A stretch of DNA of 64,000 nucleotides, taken from NCBI GenBank assembly GCA_948474755.1, contig CAOLHI010002150.1:62001-126000 (forward strand). The letters run 5' to 3'. The stretch is from Ctenosaura bakeri. Its lineage: Eukaryota; Chordata; Lepidosauria; Squamata; Iguanidae. A program made the translations under genes and the position numbers. Shown in pieces: positions 45,232 to 57,445 of this stretch. Position 1 is the first letter of the stretch. The number at the start of each line of letters is the position of its first letter. The notes beneath the pieces are model-generated. The model was not told the origin of the DNA. It saw nothing but the letters and a program-made list of their open reading frames with translations, and searched no databases.

Positions 45232-45892
45232 GGCCCTTTTCGCACGGGCCTTCTGTCACGCGACAGCCCCGTGAGCCTCGCGGGAGTGGGAGTGTCGCTC
45301 TGCATGACGCACTCCCACTTCCGCCGGGCTCACGGGGCTGAAGCGGTGCGATCACGGGTTTTTTGATTTTCGCTTCGAAGCAAAAATCACCCGCGCTCGC
45401 GCAACGCTCCCGGCGCCCGCACGCACTTACCTCCTGTGCAGAGCGTCGGGGAGGCGGCCGGGTCGCGCTTCCTTCCCTCTGCCCCTGCGGAAGGAAGGGG
45501 CGGGGCGGAGCGCTAGCGCGATGGACGCGACAGCCTCCTGCTTCGCTTGCGCGTGCGGGGGGCGGACACGACAGGCTCCTTTCTTGCGCATGCGGGGGGG
45601 CGGACGTGACAGGCTCCTTTCTCACGCATGCGGGGGGCGGATGTGACAGGCTCCTTTCTCACGCGTGCGGGGGGGCGGACGCGACAGGCTCCTTTCTCAC
45701 GCACGCGGGGGGGCGGACACGACAGGCTCCTGATTCGCCCGGGGGGGAGGGCAGTTCGCGCGATGCTGTCGCTTCCCCCTTGTTCCTTCGCCTGCGGAAG
45801 GAAGGAGGGGGAAGCGGCAGCCTCCCAGAGAAGGCTTCTTGCGCGAGCCGCCCTCCCCCGCTCGCACTAGAAGCCTTAATGCGAAAAGGGCC
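45232..45892. mobile_element. PIF/Harbinger-like MITE, GC-rich
   Basis: Perfect 15-base ends: GGCCCTTTTCGCA on the left and TGCGAAAAGGGCC on the right. TTA is duplicated on each side (45229-45231 and 45893-45895), the typical PIF/Harbinger target. The 661-bp interior is very GC-rich and includes a minisatellite (45551-45738). The long frames on both strands arise from that repeat and are not genes. Confidence 0.88.
45551..45738. repeat. GC-rich minisatellite, about 38 bp x 5
   Basis: Five units carry CGCRTGCGGGGGGCGGA (or close), then CGTGACAGGCTCCTTTCT or a variant. Units start near 45551, 45588, 45626, 45662 and 45701. In one frame this gives repeated residues such as GSFLTHAGG, a by-product. 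Confidence 0.9.
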
Positions 45893-45895
45893 TTA

Positions 45896-46714
45896 GAGAG
45901 ATGGATGGGAACTTTCCATACCTCATGAACTGCCAATCATGTATTTATTTAAAAGTATCCCCAAATAGTTTATCTCTTTGGTTAGTTAAAATAGCTAGGG
46001 GTAAGCCATGAATATGGACAGCGAGTGAAACTATCAAAAATTAAATTCAATAATTGGAAACATCTGGACAAGTGGCCTGTTACTAGGAGCAAGTCCTTTC
46101 TGGGTGCATGTTGAAAAAATGGAAAGATCTAACCCATTATGAATGGATCCAAGTAGATGGATTTGAGCACTAAGGTGAGAGACAGCTGGACAAATGACCA
46201 TTCCAAACAAACTGGTCAGTATTAGTCATGAAGAAAGAAATGAAGTCTTCCATAGAACACTTAGCAAATCTAACAATATAGTAAAACCACAGAACACATG
46301 AAATAGGCTAAAAATGTCATATGCTCTCCCTTTCTGAATTGATTTAGTAAAAGAAGCAAAGCCACTCTGTCTGGATAATCTGGCTTCTATTTCTCTCTTA
46401 TTTTCCTTCTTTCTACTGTAATAAGAGAAGACTGTATCTCTCTTTATCAGTATCTACAACCAACTCAAGACTGAGGAAATATAAACAAGGTTGGGGGAAA
46501 AAGTTAAAGTTAAGGCAAAGACTGCAATTTGCTGTATTTGGAAATGTAGGGAGGATCAATAACATTCAGAACTATTGGTCTTGGTTCCCAAAAAAGGTAA
46601 ATAGACTGCCAAGCTCAAATCAGGTTATTCCCAGGGCTAGAAATTCAAGTGATCTGAAGAGTTCTTATAAAGGCAGTCGTAATAAAGGTCTTTGGACAAT
46701 CTACTAAAGACTGG
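45896..46714. other. Intronic DNA, nothing recognised
   Basis: AT-rich; no exon or repeat family was supported. Confidence 0.45.
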
Positions 46715-46916
46715 GGCCATTTCCACACTATGCTCTTACAGTGCTATTATTCCACTTTCAACATTCCATTGCATCCTGGGGTTTGTAGTTTAGGGAGGGG
46801 CATTCAGAATTCTCAGCCACAGAGCTCTTTGGCTTCAGGAAACTATGAACTCCAGAATTCCACAGGAGACTGAAAGTAAAATAACAGCACTGTAACAAGG
46901 TAGTGCAGAAATGGCC
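46715..46916. mobile_element. Palindromic MITE, complete
   Basis: The best full copy runs from GGCCATTTCCACACTATG to GGTAGTGCAGAAATGGCC. The arms pair across the element (TTCCACTTTCAAC with CTGAAAGTAAAATAA; CATCCTGGGGTTTG with AACTCCAGAATTCC). Flanking triplets do not match (TGG and TAA). Confidence 0.85.
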
Positions 46917-47571
46917 TAAAAGAGAGACTTCCTTTAATATGAAATATGACTATAGAACCAGCAGGAAGATAATGACTTTCACTTCCTGTCTCTCAACTCA
47001 AAAGAGAAAAAGCAAAGCAAGAGCAACAAATGGAACTACACTTTATCACAGAAGATCTATGTCCCCAAACCTGCCTGGCTATTTCAACATAAACGTAATG
47101 TGTGTGGTGACGGTAGTGAATATATATGGTAGGATGCAACTTTCTGTATTTCCTGATTCTTCCCTGCAAAACACTATGCCTCTTCTAGAAAGTCAGCCCT
47201 CTTCTTAGCTCTCATCTTAAAGTCTGTCTTTAAAGTCTGATGAGAAAACATTTTTAAAAAGCAGGGTAGGTGGGAATTAGTGACTAAGAAACAAATAAAT
47301 GTTTCATTCTTGTTTAGTTTTCCCGGTAAGGCCCAATTTTTCTCAACATTGTAAGTCAAACATCTCATCAGTCTTGGGTCAAATAATCACCCTCTGGCCA
47401 TTCCCCCTTCTTAAAGAATGGAAAGGGATAATTTTCTGGCCTGAACATTCTGCCTCCTATCCCAGTGCCCATTCTGGCATTTGGAAATGTGAAGACCCTG
47501 TGTTCATATATGAACTGAGGATGCTGCTTCTGAGAATTCCAACTGGAGGTCTCTGGTTTGAAAGACACTTG
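46917..47571. other. Intronic DNA, nothing recognised
   Basis: No repeat family or exon was supported. The 101-residue frame at 46903-47208 starts inside the MITE and shows no domain. Confidence 0.45.
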
Positions 47572-47963
47572 GGCCATTTCCACACCTTACCTCCTTGCAG
47601 CGACATCCCATTGTGATCCTGGCAGTGTCTTTGCTGAGATGGGAGAGTGTCCCCAACGCTCCCCTCCGCACCTGGCCAGCTGCCTCAGGATGGGAGTGCA
47701 AGCGACATGCGCCTTCCTTCTGTAGTGCAGCCAGGAAGTGCCTAGGTTGCATTTCCACCCATTCTTCATGGCTGCTGGTGATGGGAGCATCATGTGATCG
47801 CAGGCCATTAATTGATTTTTTTCCATTAATGGAATTTCTCGCAACTGCGACAGGTGAGGATGCATAGGCAGCGGGACTGCAACAACATTGTGCAAAAGCA
47901 CAACTCACAGACTGCTACCAATGCGTCCCCATCACGGGATAGCTACACCATGTGGAAATATCC
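47572..47963 (-). mobile_element. GGCC-ended MITE related to the 37778 element
   Basis: The left end GGCCATTTCCACACCTTACC and the right end CACCATGTGGAAATATCC are loose inverted copies. Internal words GATGGGAGCATC, TCCATTAATGGA and GCGGGACTGCAACAACATTG are the reversed counterparts of words in the ATGGGAGAAGGAT family and the 37778 element. No coding frame is real. Confidence 0.6.
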
Positions 47964-49231
47964 TTGATTCCTAGGCTAAATGTCAAAGGCTGGGTGTGGG
48001 TGAAGTCTAGGCTCAGGTTGAGGAACATGGCAAACTCCAATGAAAATAATATTATTATTCCAAATACTATACATTTTTGACAACCAATATAGTTTCACTC
48101 CCTGGAGATATCATTTTGTTATAAATAAAATGCATTTTACCAGCAGTAATATGGTGCATTTTGTACATTAATTGCCTTTGTAATTGGTTTATAAAATGTG
48201 ATTTCATATATCACACAAGTACTTAATGGTTAGATCATCAAATAATGATTAGAAATCAGAAATCCAGAAAGCTTTCATTATTGAAAAATATCATAGGAGA
48301 ATGAAATATTTTTCCTAAGCTCCTACACTAACAGAAGACTCAGTCTGAGCCTCTGTTCTAAGATACTCCCATACAAATGCTGTGTAAGTTATGTATTCAT
48401 CTAGAAATGTGGTAACTTCCACATACAGCCATATTTTACACTCTCGCACAATCATTCTTCCCATGTGCCATCATCTGGATGCCTAGCAACGCAAGCTCTT
48501 TTTATAACTCAACATGCACAAAGGTTCATTTCATTAACAACTTTTACCTGCAGATATCCCATCTGCTATAAAGAACCAAATCCCTGTAGCCATGGCATTC
48601 AGGATTTTTTTTTAAACAGAATGCCTAATTAAAGTCTGAGACGACTATTCGTGTTATAAATATGTAAATACCCAGTGTACTCTAAGTGGTATACGTTACC
48701 AATAATACTTTTAATGCCCAGAAATTCCTTCATCTAGGTTTTCGATGTATAAACAATCCAAATGTCTGCATGTCAAAGTTAAAGAAATCCAAATTGGCCC
48801 TTGGAAGATATGGAATCACACAATTTGAATTCATTAAAAATAAGAGGCTCCACTTAACAATCCGTAGTAGTTCTCCCAGAAATTAGAGAGCAGAGCATGG
48901 ATGGATCTCTGTTCTGTAGCTAGATAGCTAAGGGCTTGGAACAATTTATGTGCAAGTGCTTTACTCGTGACCTATGATCCTCCTAAAATCAGAATCTTGC
49001 TGACTCCCATGATGGAGAAGATGGGATTCAACCCACAGTTCCATGGACATTTGTGGAAGACAATTTTATAGCAATTAGATCAAGGAACTATATTAATCAA
49101 TACATAAGTGAGCATGATGTCTTAAACATACGCATCATGGATAAGCAATACTGAGAGATGGAGAACCTGTAGCTTTTCAAGAGTCAATGTAGTACAATAG
49201 TGCAGGCATTAAGGTACAAATCAATTGAGTC
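47964..49231. other. AT-rich intronic DNA, nothing recognised
   Basis: No feature could be supported. Any conserved non-coding element would need an alignment to see. Confidence 0.45.
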
Positions 49232-49234
49232 CAT

Positions 49235-49383
49235 GGCCATTTCCACACTACAATGTTATAGTGCTATTATTCCACTTTCAACATCCTGTGGAATTTGTAG
49301 TTTACTGAGGCCAAAGAGCTCTTTGGCTGAGAATTATAAATGCCCCTCCCTAAACTGCAAATCCCAGGATTACACAGGATGTT
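49235..49383. mobile_element. Palindromic MITE, left piece (split by an LTR)
   Basis: The sequence runs from GGCCATTTCCACACTACAAT to GGATTACACAGGATGTT, where the LTR enters. The other piece resumes at 50298. CAT lies just outside both outer ends (49232-49234 and 50347-50349), a 3-bp duplication consistent with PIF/Harbinger. Confidence 0.88.
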
Positions 49384-50297
49384 TTGTTATTGCCAGTGAC
49401 CAGCCCTGACTTAAGGGATGTCAGATATCATTTTGATATCAATAATTTGGCCTTCTTCCACCACCTCTCTCCACGTGTCTGCGAGGCCACCGAACAAGCT
49501 CACAAGACAGGCACGGCTGATAATTGCTGCAATATTCTAAACAATTTAGGCTGGCCAAACATAGCTGGCCCGAAACTTTAGGAGACCTCAAAGGTATGTA
49601 CTCTATTATGTATTCTTGCTGCTTACAAAGAACTCCCTGCCCTGAGCAGGCTACTTGACAAGCTGGATTCTCTACGGTCGAGCACTGCACATTTGCATAC
49701 TGGCTATTCTACTGTCATTTCGGACCTAACTCAATCATGCTAAATTCTGACCTTTTGGAGGCTTTGTCTCCAGCCCCAAAGTCATTGTTTTTCCTTAAGT
49801 ACAGACTGGCCTACAGCTACATTCTCCCCATAAAAACCCTTGATTCCGAGACTTTTCTCGGATCGCTCCCGACTTCCATCCAGCCTTGCTGCTGCTTTGC
49901 TTGGCGAGCTTTCCCCTTAGTTCCACGTACTGAGACTCCATACCAATGAACTCAATCTTCAGACTGCCCGGGCTTCAGGACAGGTGTAGTATCACCCAAA
50001 TCAGCAATCTCTCTTAATATTCCTTCTGTCCCACTCCAACTGTTATTTCTATAGTTATCTGTGTGAGTGTGTTGCATACATTGTTTGTTTGTATCTTTAA
50101 TAAAGATCACCATTGTTAATTCCACATCTGTTTGCTCCTTGACCTGGCCTGACCCCGTAAACATTGGGTTCAAGATCTCGCTGCATTGCCCTGCCTCTCA
50201 CATTGCCAGCTGTACTCTTTGCTAATTTCCCCACCTTTTGATATTTTTAGAGTGCACTTTGGTGTCCCTCACGGGACCCCCAGTAAACAGGGTAACA
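49384..50297 (+). mobile_element. Solo LTR inserted in a MITE
   Basis: This block of about 914 bp begins (T)TGTTATTGCC and ends AGGGTAACA, with the inverted TGTTA/TAACA tips typical of LTRs. It is flanked by TGTT (49380-49383 and 50298-50301), which may be ATGTT. A TATA-like box CCATAAAAACC lies near 49828-49838 and AATAAA is at 50099-50104, both in plus orientation. No internal genes are present, so it is a solo LTR. The frames within it are not coding. Because it splits the MITE, it is the younger insertion. Confidence 0.82.
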
Positions 50298-50346
50298 TGT
50301 TGAAAGTGGAATAACAGCACTATAATAGTGTAGTGCGGAAATGGCC
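50298..50346. mobile_element. Palindromic MITE, right piece
   Basis: TGTTGAAAGTGGAATAACAG followed by TGTAGTGCGGAAATGGCC completes the right arm of the element that starts at 49235. Confidence 0.88.
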
Positions 50347-50349
50347 CAT

Positions 50350-51352
50350 GTTATCTGAATGACCAGTTGAACTTATACAGTCTTCCACAAGGTTTGAAAC
50401 TGGTAAAATCTCATAGGCTAGCAAGAAGAAAGGCCTTTTTTGTGGTAGCCCACAATGCCTGGAATCTCTCCAGGGTAATATTCCCCCCAGGAAACATGTC
50501 TGGTTCTTTCTGTTTTGACCTTAGAAACATATTTTAAGACATTGCTGTTTCTGTCTTCAAACAAATTCAGAACATGCCATAATGTATTGATTAGCTGAAA
50601 GTCATCATTATAGCTTTTGTAGCACTTGTTACCTGCTCGCTTGGTTCTCACAAGTCTATAACCTTTCATTGGTTTTATATATATATTTACATGTGCTGCT
50701 CTTTTAAATTTTTTAAATGTTGCATTACCAGCCAACCAAGCAGAAGGCTGTGACAAATTTATATTGCACTCTAATTTGTGGCTATATTGTTGTTAGTTGC
50801 TTGGCTGGACATGGTCCAGAAAGGTTGCTTATTAAAAATTTAAATGAATAACCTATTAAAATGTATAGTGATGAATATGAAGTGTCTCTCAGCTGATTTC
50901 CTAACCCTTTAAACACAGCTGCTTTCTGCTTTACTTTCAAACTGTAGCAAGTTATGTAATCCTATGTTTAATAGCAGTCTTCCCTCAAAAAAGAAGCCAT
51001 TGTTCATAATCCATAATATAAGAAACAAATCATCTGAATATATGCATATACCTTGCAGCCTCAAAATTTACTTTTAATAATTAATTAATTACAGTGATAT
51101 TTCCAGACCCCTGTTAGTTAATTTTATATTTTTAAGTAGCTTTATTTTTATGTTTCTCAAAAGTCTCAAACGGTTAGTAAATAGTTCTTGTATTCTTTCA
51201 CACATGTACACACCACACATAACTCTGTAAGTAAGGTTAGCAAATGATACTAATAGACCCTATTCTTGTCGACTTTATCAATGCCACTACTCTACAAGGC
51301 AACAGAATAAGCCACATCCCTGTAAAGTGTTTGCTAATTTGCAATGGTAACC
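50350..51352. other. AT-rich intronic DNA, nothing recognised
   Basis: Short AT repeats only. The frame at 50418-50756 has no domain. Confidence 0.45.
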
Positions 51353-51766
51353 AGGCCCTTTCCGCAGGAGCCACCCATCCTGGTATGGGAACAGGAGAGG
51401 AGGGATCACGACGACACTTCTGTATGATGTCATCGCAGTCCTATCCTTCTCCCATTGCCAGGCAGTGCAATTGTGGATTAAATCACTGACAGGTTTTCCC
51501 TGTCAACGACCCATGATCATGCAGCCATCCTGCACTTACCTGTCCTGTGGAGGCATCGGAAGCACAATGGAGGCACTTCCTGCCCCAGCGTAGCCTGGGA
51601 AAGTGCCCAGTTGCCCTGAAGAAGGAAGAGGGGTGTCCATCCCGCTTCCTTTGGCAGGGAGCCAGCTGGTGCAGAGGGGAGCGCCCCTATCACTCTCCCT
51701 TCCTGACAGAGCCACTGCCAGGACCACCACTGGAGGGTGATGATATAAAGTAGGGAGCAGAAAGGA
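51353..51766 (+). mobile_element. MITE of the ATGGGAGAAGGAT family
   Basis: The left end is GGCCCTTTCCGCAGGAGCC. Internal words, in the family order, are GGGAACAGGAGAGGAGGGAT, ATGATGTCATCGCAGTCC, TTCCCTGTCAACGACCC, CAGCGTAGCCTGGG and GCAGGGAGCCAGCTGG. The right end (GGAGCAGAAAGGATC) is worn. Confidence 0.7.
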
Positions 51767-53293
51767 TCATGCCATAATGCAATTATAACTTCATCGTAGG
51801 AAAAAGTATCAAGTTACTTGTGAGTAGTTATTTCTAATATTACCAAAACCTCAGAGATTATGCTTGAATCTAGCTTGTCAAGTAACCTGATACTGCAGGG
51901 ACTCATGCCTCAGAGTCACTGTAGGATTAGAACACAATATGCCTAAAACATACAGATTAGCTGAAGCTTTCAGATTACCACAGTTAAGGTAAGCACCAAA
52001 AGCATGTCTGGAGTTCTGTTGTTACATGGTGCTCTAAGCATGATTATGGTATTGTGTCATACTCTAGTCAGAGAGCCTATCAGACAAATATCTATAACAA
52101 CAAAAATTCAGCCCTCCACAGAATAGTTGGAGATGATGATCCAGGAATATCGACTGATGGTCTACTTCTCTACACAAGGGGAGCTCTGCAACAGAATTCA
52201 AGGCAGAATTACCCTCAACAGAACTTGTTCCTCAAGAAGCAGAAGTATATGCTAATACCTGGGAGAAATGTGTAGCTGCAGCAGAGGGCTAAGAAGTAGT
52301 GATCTCCTTGTGTTGAAAAATTTGCCTTAAGAGCCTCTGATCTTTGGGTCTGGCTGGATATACCTGAATAAAAGTGTCTGAGACTGAAGAAGCTTCAGAC
52401 AGTGATGGGGATCTTCATCGTGTCTTCTTGGTAATTTGCAGTCCTGAAAACCCATTGTGCTTTGCTCTATGAATGTGTGCCCCTGGACTATTTAACTTTG
52501 AAAAACTCCACAACCATCCCCTCCCCTGCCCACACATGAACACATATACTTGATTTGTTGGATGTTCTGGTGGGACTCTTTTTTGAACGTGACTCTGTTT
52601 CCCACTACTTCATTTATTGCTTATATGATGGGTCCACTGCCTATGTGCAAAAATTATAGCTAACTAGTTAATAAACTCATTTGGTTATGCATTTGATGGA
52701 CCTTCTGTTGATTTTGTCTTACACATTAGATCCTCCAATTAAAAATGAAGTTTAAAATTGTTTTTAAAATTAGGTTGTTACAATTTGTTGGGGCAGATGT
52801 CTCTTCTTTTTCAGATTCAGTACTGCAGGAAGACCTTTTTGCCCCCTATGGAGAGAGAAAGGAAGGGAGGGAGAGACGAAGGAAGGAAGGAGGGACGGAA
52901 GGATAACTTTCTAAACTGCGGTTCTGAGCAGAAGCAAAAACAACAACAAAAGAATGGAAGCAAAAGCAAAAAACAAACAAACGTGAAGCTTGAGATGGAA
53001 TGGAGATAGGATGGGAGATGATTTGTTGGGATGTCAAGGTCTTTGAACAGCCTGGGCCCTTTTGGAATGTCAGGTCCTTCAGGTTTAAATGCAGGTATTC
53101 CCACCACAATAGCTTGCATAGAAGAGAACTGTTGGAATCTTTCTGGGGTTATGGGTGCATTTTAACTCTCTCCATAGCTTCTACTCCTTGATTCATTATA
53201 TTTTAGAATCATTACGGAGCAGTTTCTAGAATATGTTATTTTTATATTAATATTGGCTGGGGTAAGCTGCAGTCTTATTGTAGCTCACTATTC
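51767..53293. other. Intronic DNA with a GGAA-rich run
   Basis: A purine-rich GGAAGGAGGGA run lies at about 52852-52904. No exon or repeat family was recognised in the rest. Confidence 0.45.
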
Positions 53294-53301
53294 ACTTAGA
53301 T

Positions 53302-53595
53302 CAGAGTTTTCCAAACTTTTCATGTTGGTGACACACTTTTTAGACATGCATCATTTCGCAATAACAGTAATTCAGTTTTACTAGCAAACCAGAGGTTATA
53401 AGAAATACAGACATGTACATAAACAGTAATAACAAAATGTATGGGGACAGAAGATGTCTCATGAAAACCTTTCATATATTTTTAAAAATATATGATTTAT
53501 AAATAATAAACTACATTTTCAAGATTGTAGGCAACACACCTACACACTTCAGCTGACACACTAACATGTTGTGGCACACCGTTTGGAAAGCCCTG
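53302..53595. mobile_element. hAT MITE
   Basis: The ends CAGAGTTTTCCAAAC and GTTTGGAAAGCCCTG are inverted copies. The flanks are a perfect 8-bp duplication, ACTTAGAT, at 53294-53301 and 53596-53603. The interior has GTTGGTGACACAC near the left and ACATGTTGTGGCACACC near the right. Length is 294 bp, with no coding. Confidence 0.92.
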
Positions 53596-53603
53596 ACTTA
53601 GAT

Positions 53604-54880
53604 AATTAAGTGAAATTATTTTTTTCCACCTCTGGCCCTGTTTCCTTTCTCTCTTGACTTATGTTTTCCTTCCACTTACATCCACTCCAACATCCAACTT
53701 ATTCTATTCCTTCCTATTAGTTTCTTTGAACTGTAGATGCCACAGATGGGATTTGGGATCCTTGGCTTTCGCATGCAACACATGCACTATGCCTCTGAGC
53801 TTTATTAGACCACAGAAAGGCAAAAAAGATGGAATGATTCAGTCATACAAAAAAAAATATTCTGCATATGATCAAAGACTTTTAAGCATTTCAGACTGAG
53901 AATTCTCTCGTCTTGATAAAATGAACAATCTTTGCAGCTATCCACTTACTGGTGTACTTCTGCTGGATCAATGCCCTCTAACTGAAATACATCATTCCCT
54001 ATTAAACTGTAATAACGAAGGCATTTGAAGAGTGAGTGAAATGTGTGTATTGATGGGGTGGAAAGAGAAGTGATGAAGATCGATGACAAATTTAATTCAA
54101 AAAAATTGTAGCATGAGATGCCATGCTTTAGGCCAGTCTTTCCCAAACTAACAATTACCAGACATGTCAGATTCCCACCATTTCTGGCCAACAATCATGT
54201 TATGGGCTTTGCACTTCATCTAGAAAAAAATCTAGATTTGGAGAAGACAGCTTTGAAAGAGCCCCTCTGAAGGAGCCAAAAACAAAATGTGCCCCTGGTA
54301 TCAATCTCTGTGTTTTTCTCTGTAAATCTCATGATGTTCTCCTGTGTACTGCATAACTTCTGCATCTGCAATTGGTACTTCTCCAACTCTGTGTCCCATA
54401 CTTCTTCCTTACAAATATAAGGGCAGCCAAATGTCTATGCCTGCTATGCTTAAAAACTTTGTTTTAATCATGTTCTGTCATGGATTTATACTCATAGTTA
54501 GGATTACAGACAAGTCACCACAGAATCAAAGTTTACAGTTAAGTATGAACCAGGCATATTCTATTGGTTGTCTCCTTTACCCCCTTTGGACTACCTCTGC
54601 TAAGTCCAAACCCATGGGGTATCTCAAAGCTGCTTTCTGCCCTTCCTTCTCCTAAGCTTGTCACTTGCACTCTTCCCACATAGTCCAAACAAGCCTCTGT
54701 CCTGGACGCAATGTCTGGGCCAGCTCTTGGAATCTAGAAGCCAGGACAGAAGCCAATCAGTAGCTGGCATGGTCTGAATCTGCCTCAAGGCTTGACTCTA
54801 TGGTCTACCTCCCCCTGGCTTTGTTCCTACTTTTCAGTGGGCTTCCCCCAAGTGAAGGAGCCAAGCATGGCTAGCTCACC
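53604..54880. other. Intronic DNA with a possible hAT tip
   Basis: CCAGTCTTTCCCAAACT at about 54135-54152 resembles the terminus of the hAT at 53302, but no second end was found. Nothing else was supported. Confidence 0.4.
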
Positions 54881-55290
54881 TGCCCTTTCTCTTTCTCTCT
54901 CTCCTGCCCTACCTTTCCTATCTTCTCCACTTCCTTCATCCACTTGTTCACTTTCCAAACCTCTCCTTCCTGGTTCCATGTCTATTTCAAACTCACGCCT
55001 TCTCCTGACCTTTAATTACTCTGTTTACACTCTCCCTCTGCTCTTCCCTCTGCCTCCCTCTCCATGTCTCTATCCCGTTTTAGTACCTCCAAGGAGTTTA
55101 TGTTTCTCTCTTCAGTCTACCTCTGCCCCTCCCCTCCATGCTTGGCTGAACAAGTTCTTATCTTCCTTCCTTCTTCCTCTGACTTCTCCTGATCCCAGCT
55201 TGTGTCTTTCTCCTCCACTTGCTCCATCCCCTCTTATCCTCCCTTTTCTGGTTCCCAACTCTACTCCCTCATCATCTCCACTTTCTCTTC
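54881..55290. repeat. Long polypyrimidine (C+T-rich) tract
   Basis: About 400 bp is strongly biased to C and T on the plus strand, with irregular CTCTCC/CTTCCT words rather than a clean unit. The 201-residue frame through it (54792-55397) is dominated by Ser, Pro and Leu, as such base composition forces, and is not taken as a gene. Confidence 0.75.
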
Positions 55291-57298
55291 CACCTTCCCA
55301 TGCCTCAGCTGGCAGAGGAGGTGAAAGACACCCCTATCTGCTGCTTTGGAGTTTGTTCTCATCCTGTAGTCTAATGCCACCCCCTTCATTGCAGTAAGTG
55401 TTTTGGGACAGTAAATACTCCTTCTCCCTGTCCACCTTCTCACAGCCCCCAATAAATGTTTCAAATAATAATTTTAACACAAGCAGGTAAAGATTTCAGC
55501 TATTAATGTTAAAGGTAATGAATTAATTTCCCAGTTTCTCATATTTAACATGATCAAATTTTAACATTATTGAAATTCCAAGCACTTGCTGTGTGTGGCT
55601 TTATTTGCTTTGCTAATGCAACTTGACCTTACCACTGGACCTTCCGACTGGCATTTGCCTGCCTGTAACCAGAACACTGTCTTTTTTCTTTTATTTTCGT
55701 AGGTTTGTGCCATTAACAACAATCTGAAAGTTTTACAGTCACATAAAGCTTTGGAAAGTTATTTTTAGATTGTAAGTTCCAGAATCCCACGGACAGCCAA
55801 GACAAGAATATAGGAGCAACAATTGAAAAAATCATTTCCAAGCTTTGGACTTGTACAATTATTATTCTGGCTTGGTTTTTACTATGTTTCTCTCTCTCTC
55901 CAGACATATGGAAGTGTAGACACACACAGCTGCATGAGCATATGTTTGGCAGGCATCTGTGGATGTCAAAGATAGGGCTGGTAGAGCATATGAATTCTGG
56001 ACAAGGCCAAAGTTTTCCCAAAAATACATGGAAGCAATAGGAAAACTGCCTTCTCTTGCTCAAGCATTCTGAGCGTAGTGCAAACAAAACTTAACATAAA
56101 AACTGGATGCAAGAATTCTGTACTTCTGCTGGTCAGAATCCATTTGTTACTGCTGATAGAGCAGATCCACTGAATCAATTGCAGAACGCTATATCAGCAC
56201 TTGCGTGTGCATTATTGCTTCCACAGGTCTAACCTAGTGGGGACTGGCAGTTGGATTTAGATCTCTGTATATAGTGTTTTCTTCCATCCAGAACACATAT
56301 CCTAATTGGTGTTAATATTGAAAAAACTTGAAAAAACAAAGACTGCTGAATATATTCAGTGGTTGCAGTGCCATTATATTTTGAGTGCCAGGAGGTATGA
56401 ATATTTATTTGCCAAACTGGTTTAATTCTAAGATATGCTGTTTCTTGTTTACTGCTAGTGATAAAGAATTTCTCAACTCATTCATGCTTGATTCTCCATC
56501 TCTCCCTTTGCTATTTTGGACTAGACAGCACTGGTTTACTACTGTCATCAGATTTCATATATTAATGTCAGTTTGCTCCAACAGAACTGCACAGCTGATA
56601 TGAGATAAGCTTATTCTATTACCATTCCATTTAAAAACTGAATGCAGCTATCTCTAATCAAATGAGTCCAATGACTCCTGGAATTACAGAAAGCAAATGC
56701 AGGCCTCCAGGCTCCGCAGAATTTTACAACAGAAAAGTGAGGTGAGGTAAGTTTATACAACTCAGAGATGCACACATTACAGATTCTATCCATGCATTTT
56801 TCATACTTCATAGAGGTGTTAACGTAACAGAGGTACTGCAATATCCTAGTACCTAATCAAATAATACATAAGGACTGGGGAAAAATAAGATCCATTCCAT
56901 ACACAAAAGCAAATAGTGTAATGCCTGAAATATCAAGATTATTTGTTCTAAAAAAAGCAAAAGAAAAACAGAAAAGAAAATGCCATCTTAACACCGAAGT
57001 AGCATTATTTTTTAAAAAATGGAACAATTTACAGACATCATTTAGATGGAGAAATGGAATATATACTTCTAATTTTCTGATGGGGTTTTTGACGTTATAT
57101 TTCTGATGCTCCTGACAAATAATCCGCAATGCCAGTTACTACTTTCCTTCTATCTGGCAAAATGCATGAGAAATGTTTGATGATTTTTCTGAGGCATTGT
57201 ATGTAAAGATCCTGTGTCTGTTTACCTGTGCAGGAATGATTAGGATCAAAAGGCCTGTGAAGGTGTATGAGACATCTCAACAACAGGGGCTTTTAAGC
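55291..57298. other. Intronic DNA, nothing recognised
   Basis: An AATAAA lies at 55452-55457, after the pyrimidine tract. No exon or repeat family was supported. The frames at 55713-56087 and 57173-57481 lack domains. Confidence 0.4.
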
Positions 57299-57300
57299 TA

Positions 57301-57445
57301 CTGTATTTGCTGGTGTATAACTCTTTTTTCTGAAAAATACTGTTTGAAAATGGGGTGTGTCTTATACAATGGAAAAGGGTATTTGTCAGTGTATAAATGG
57401 GGTGTGTCTTATACATGGGTGCATGTTATACACTTGCAAATATGG
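57301..57445. mobile_element. Short TcMar-type MITE
   Basis: The ends CTGTATTTGCTGGTGTATAA and TTATACACTTGCAAATATGG are 20-bp inverted copies. TA lies on both sides (57299-57300 and 57446-57447), the Tc1/mariner duplication. The interior repeats GGGGTGTGTCTTATACA (about 57351 and 57400). Length is 145 bp. Confidence 0.8.

Noticed and set aside
45363..45896. 177-residue frame with repeated GSFLTHAGG residues
   Set aside because: It lies inside a Harbinger MITE and reads through its minisatellite. Frames of similar length exist on the opposite strand.
54792..55397. 201-residue open frame
   Set aside because: It is produced by the polypyrimidine tract, with Ser/Pro/Leu-rich low complexity and no domain.
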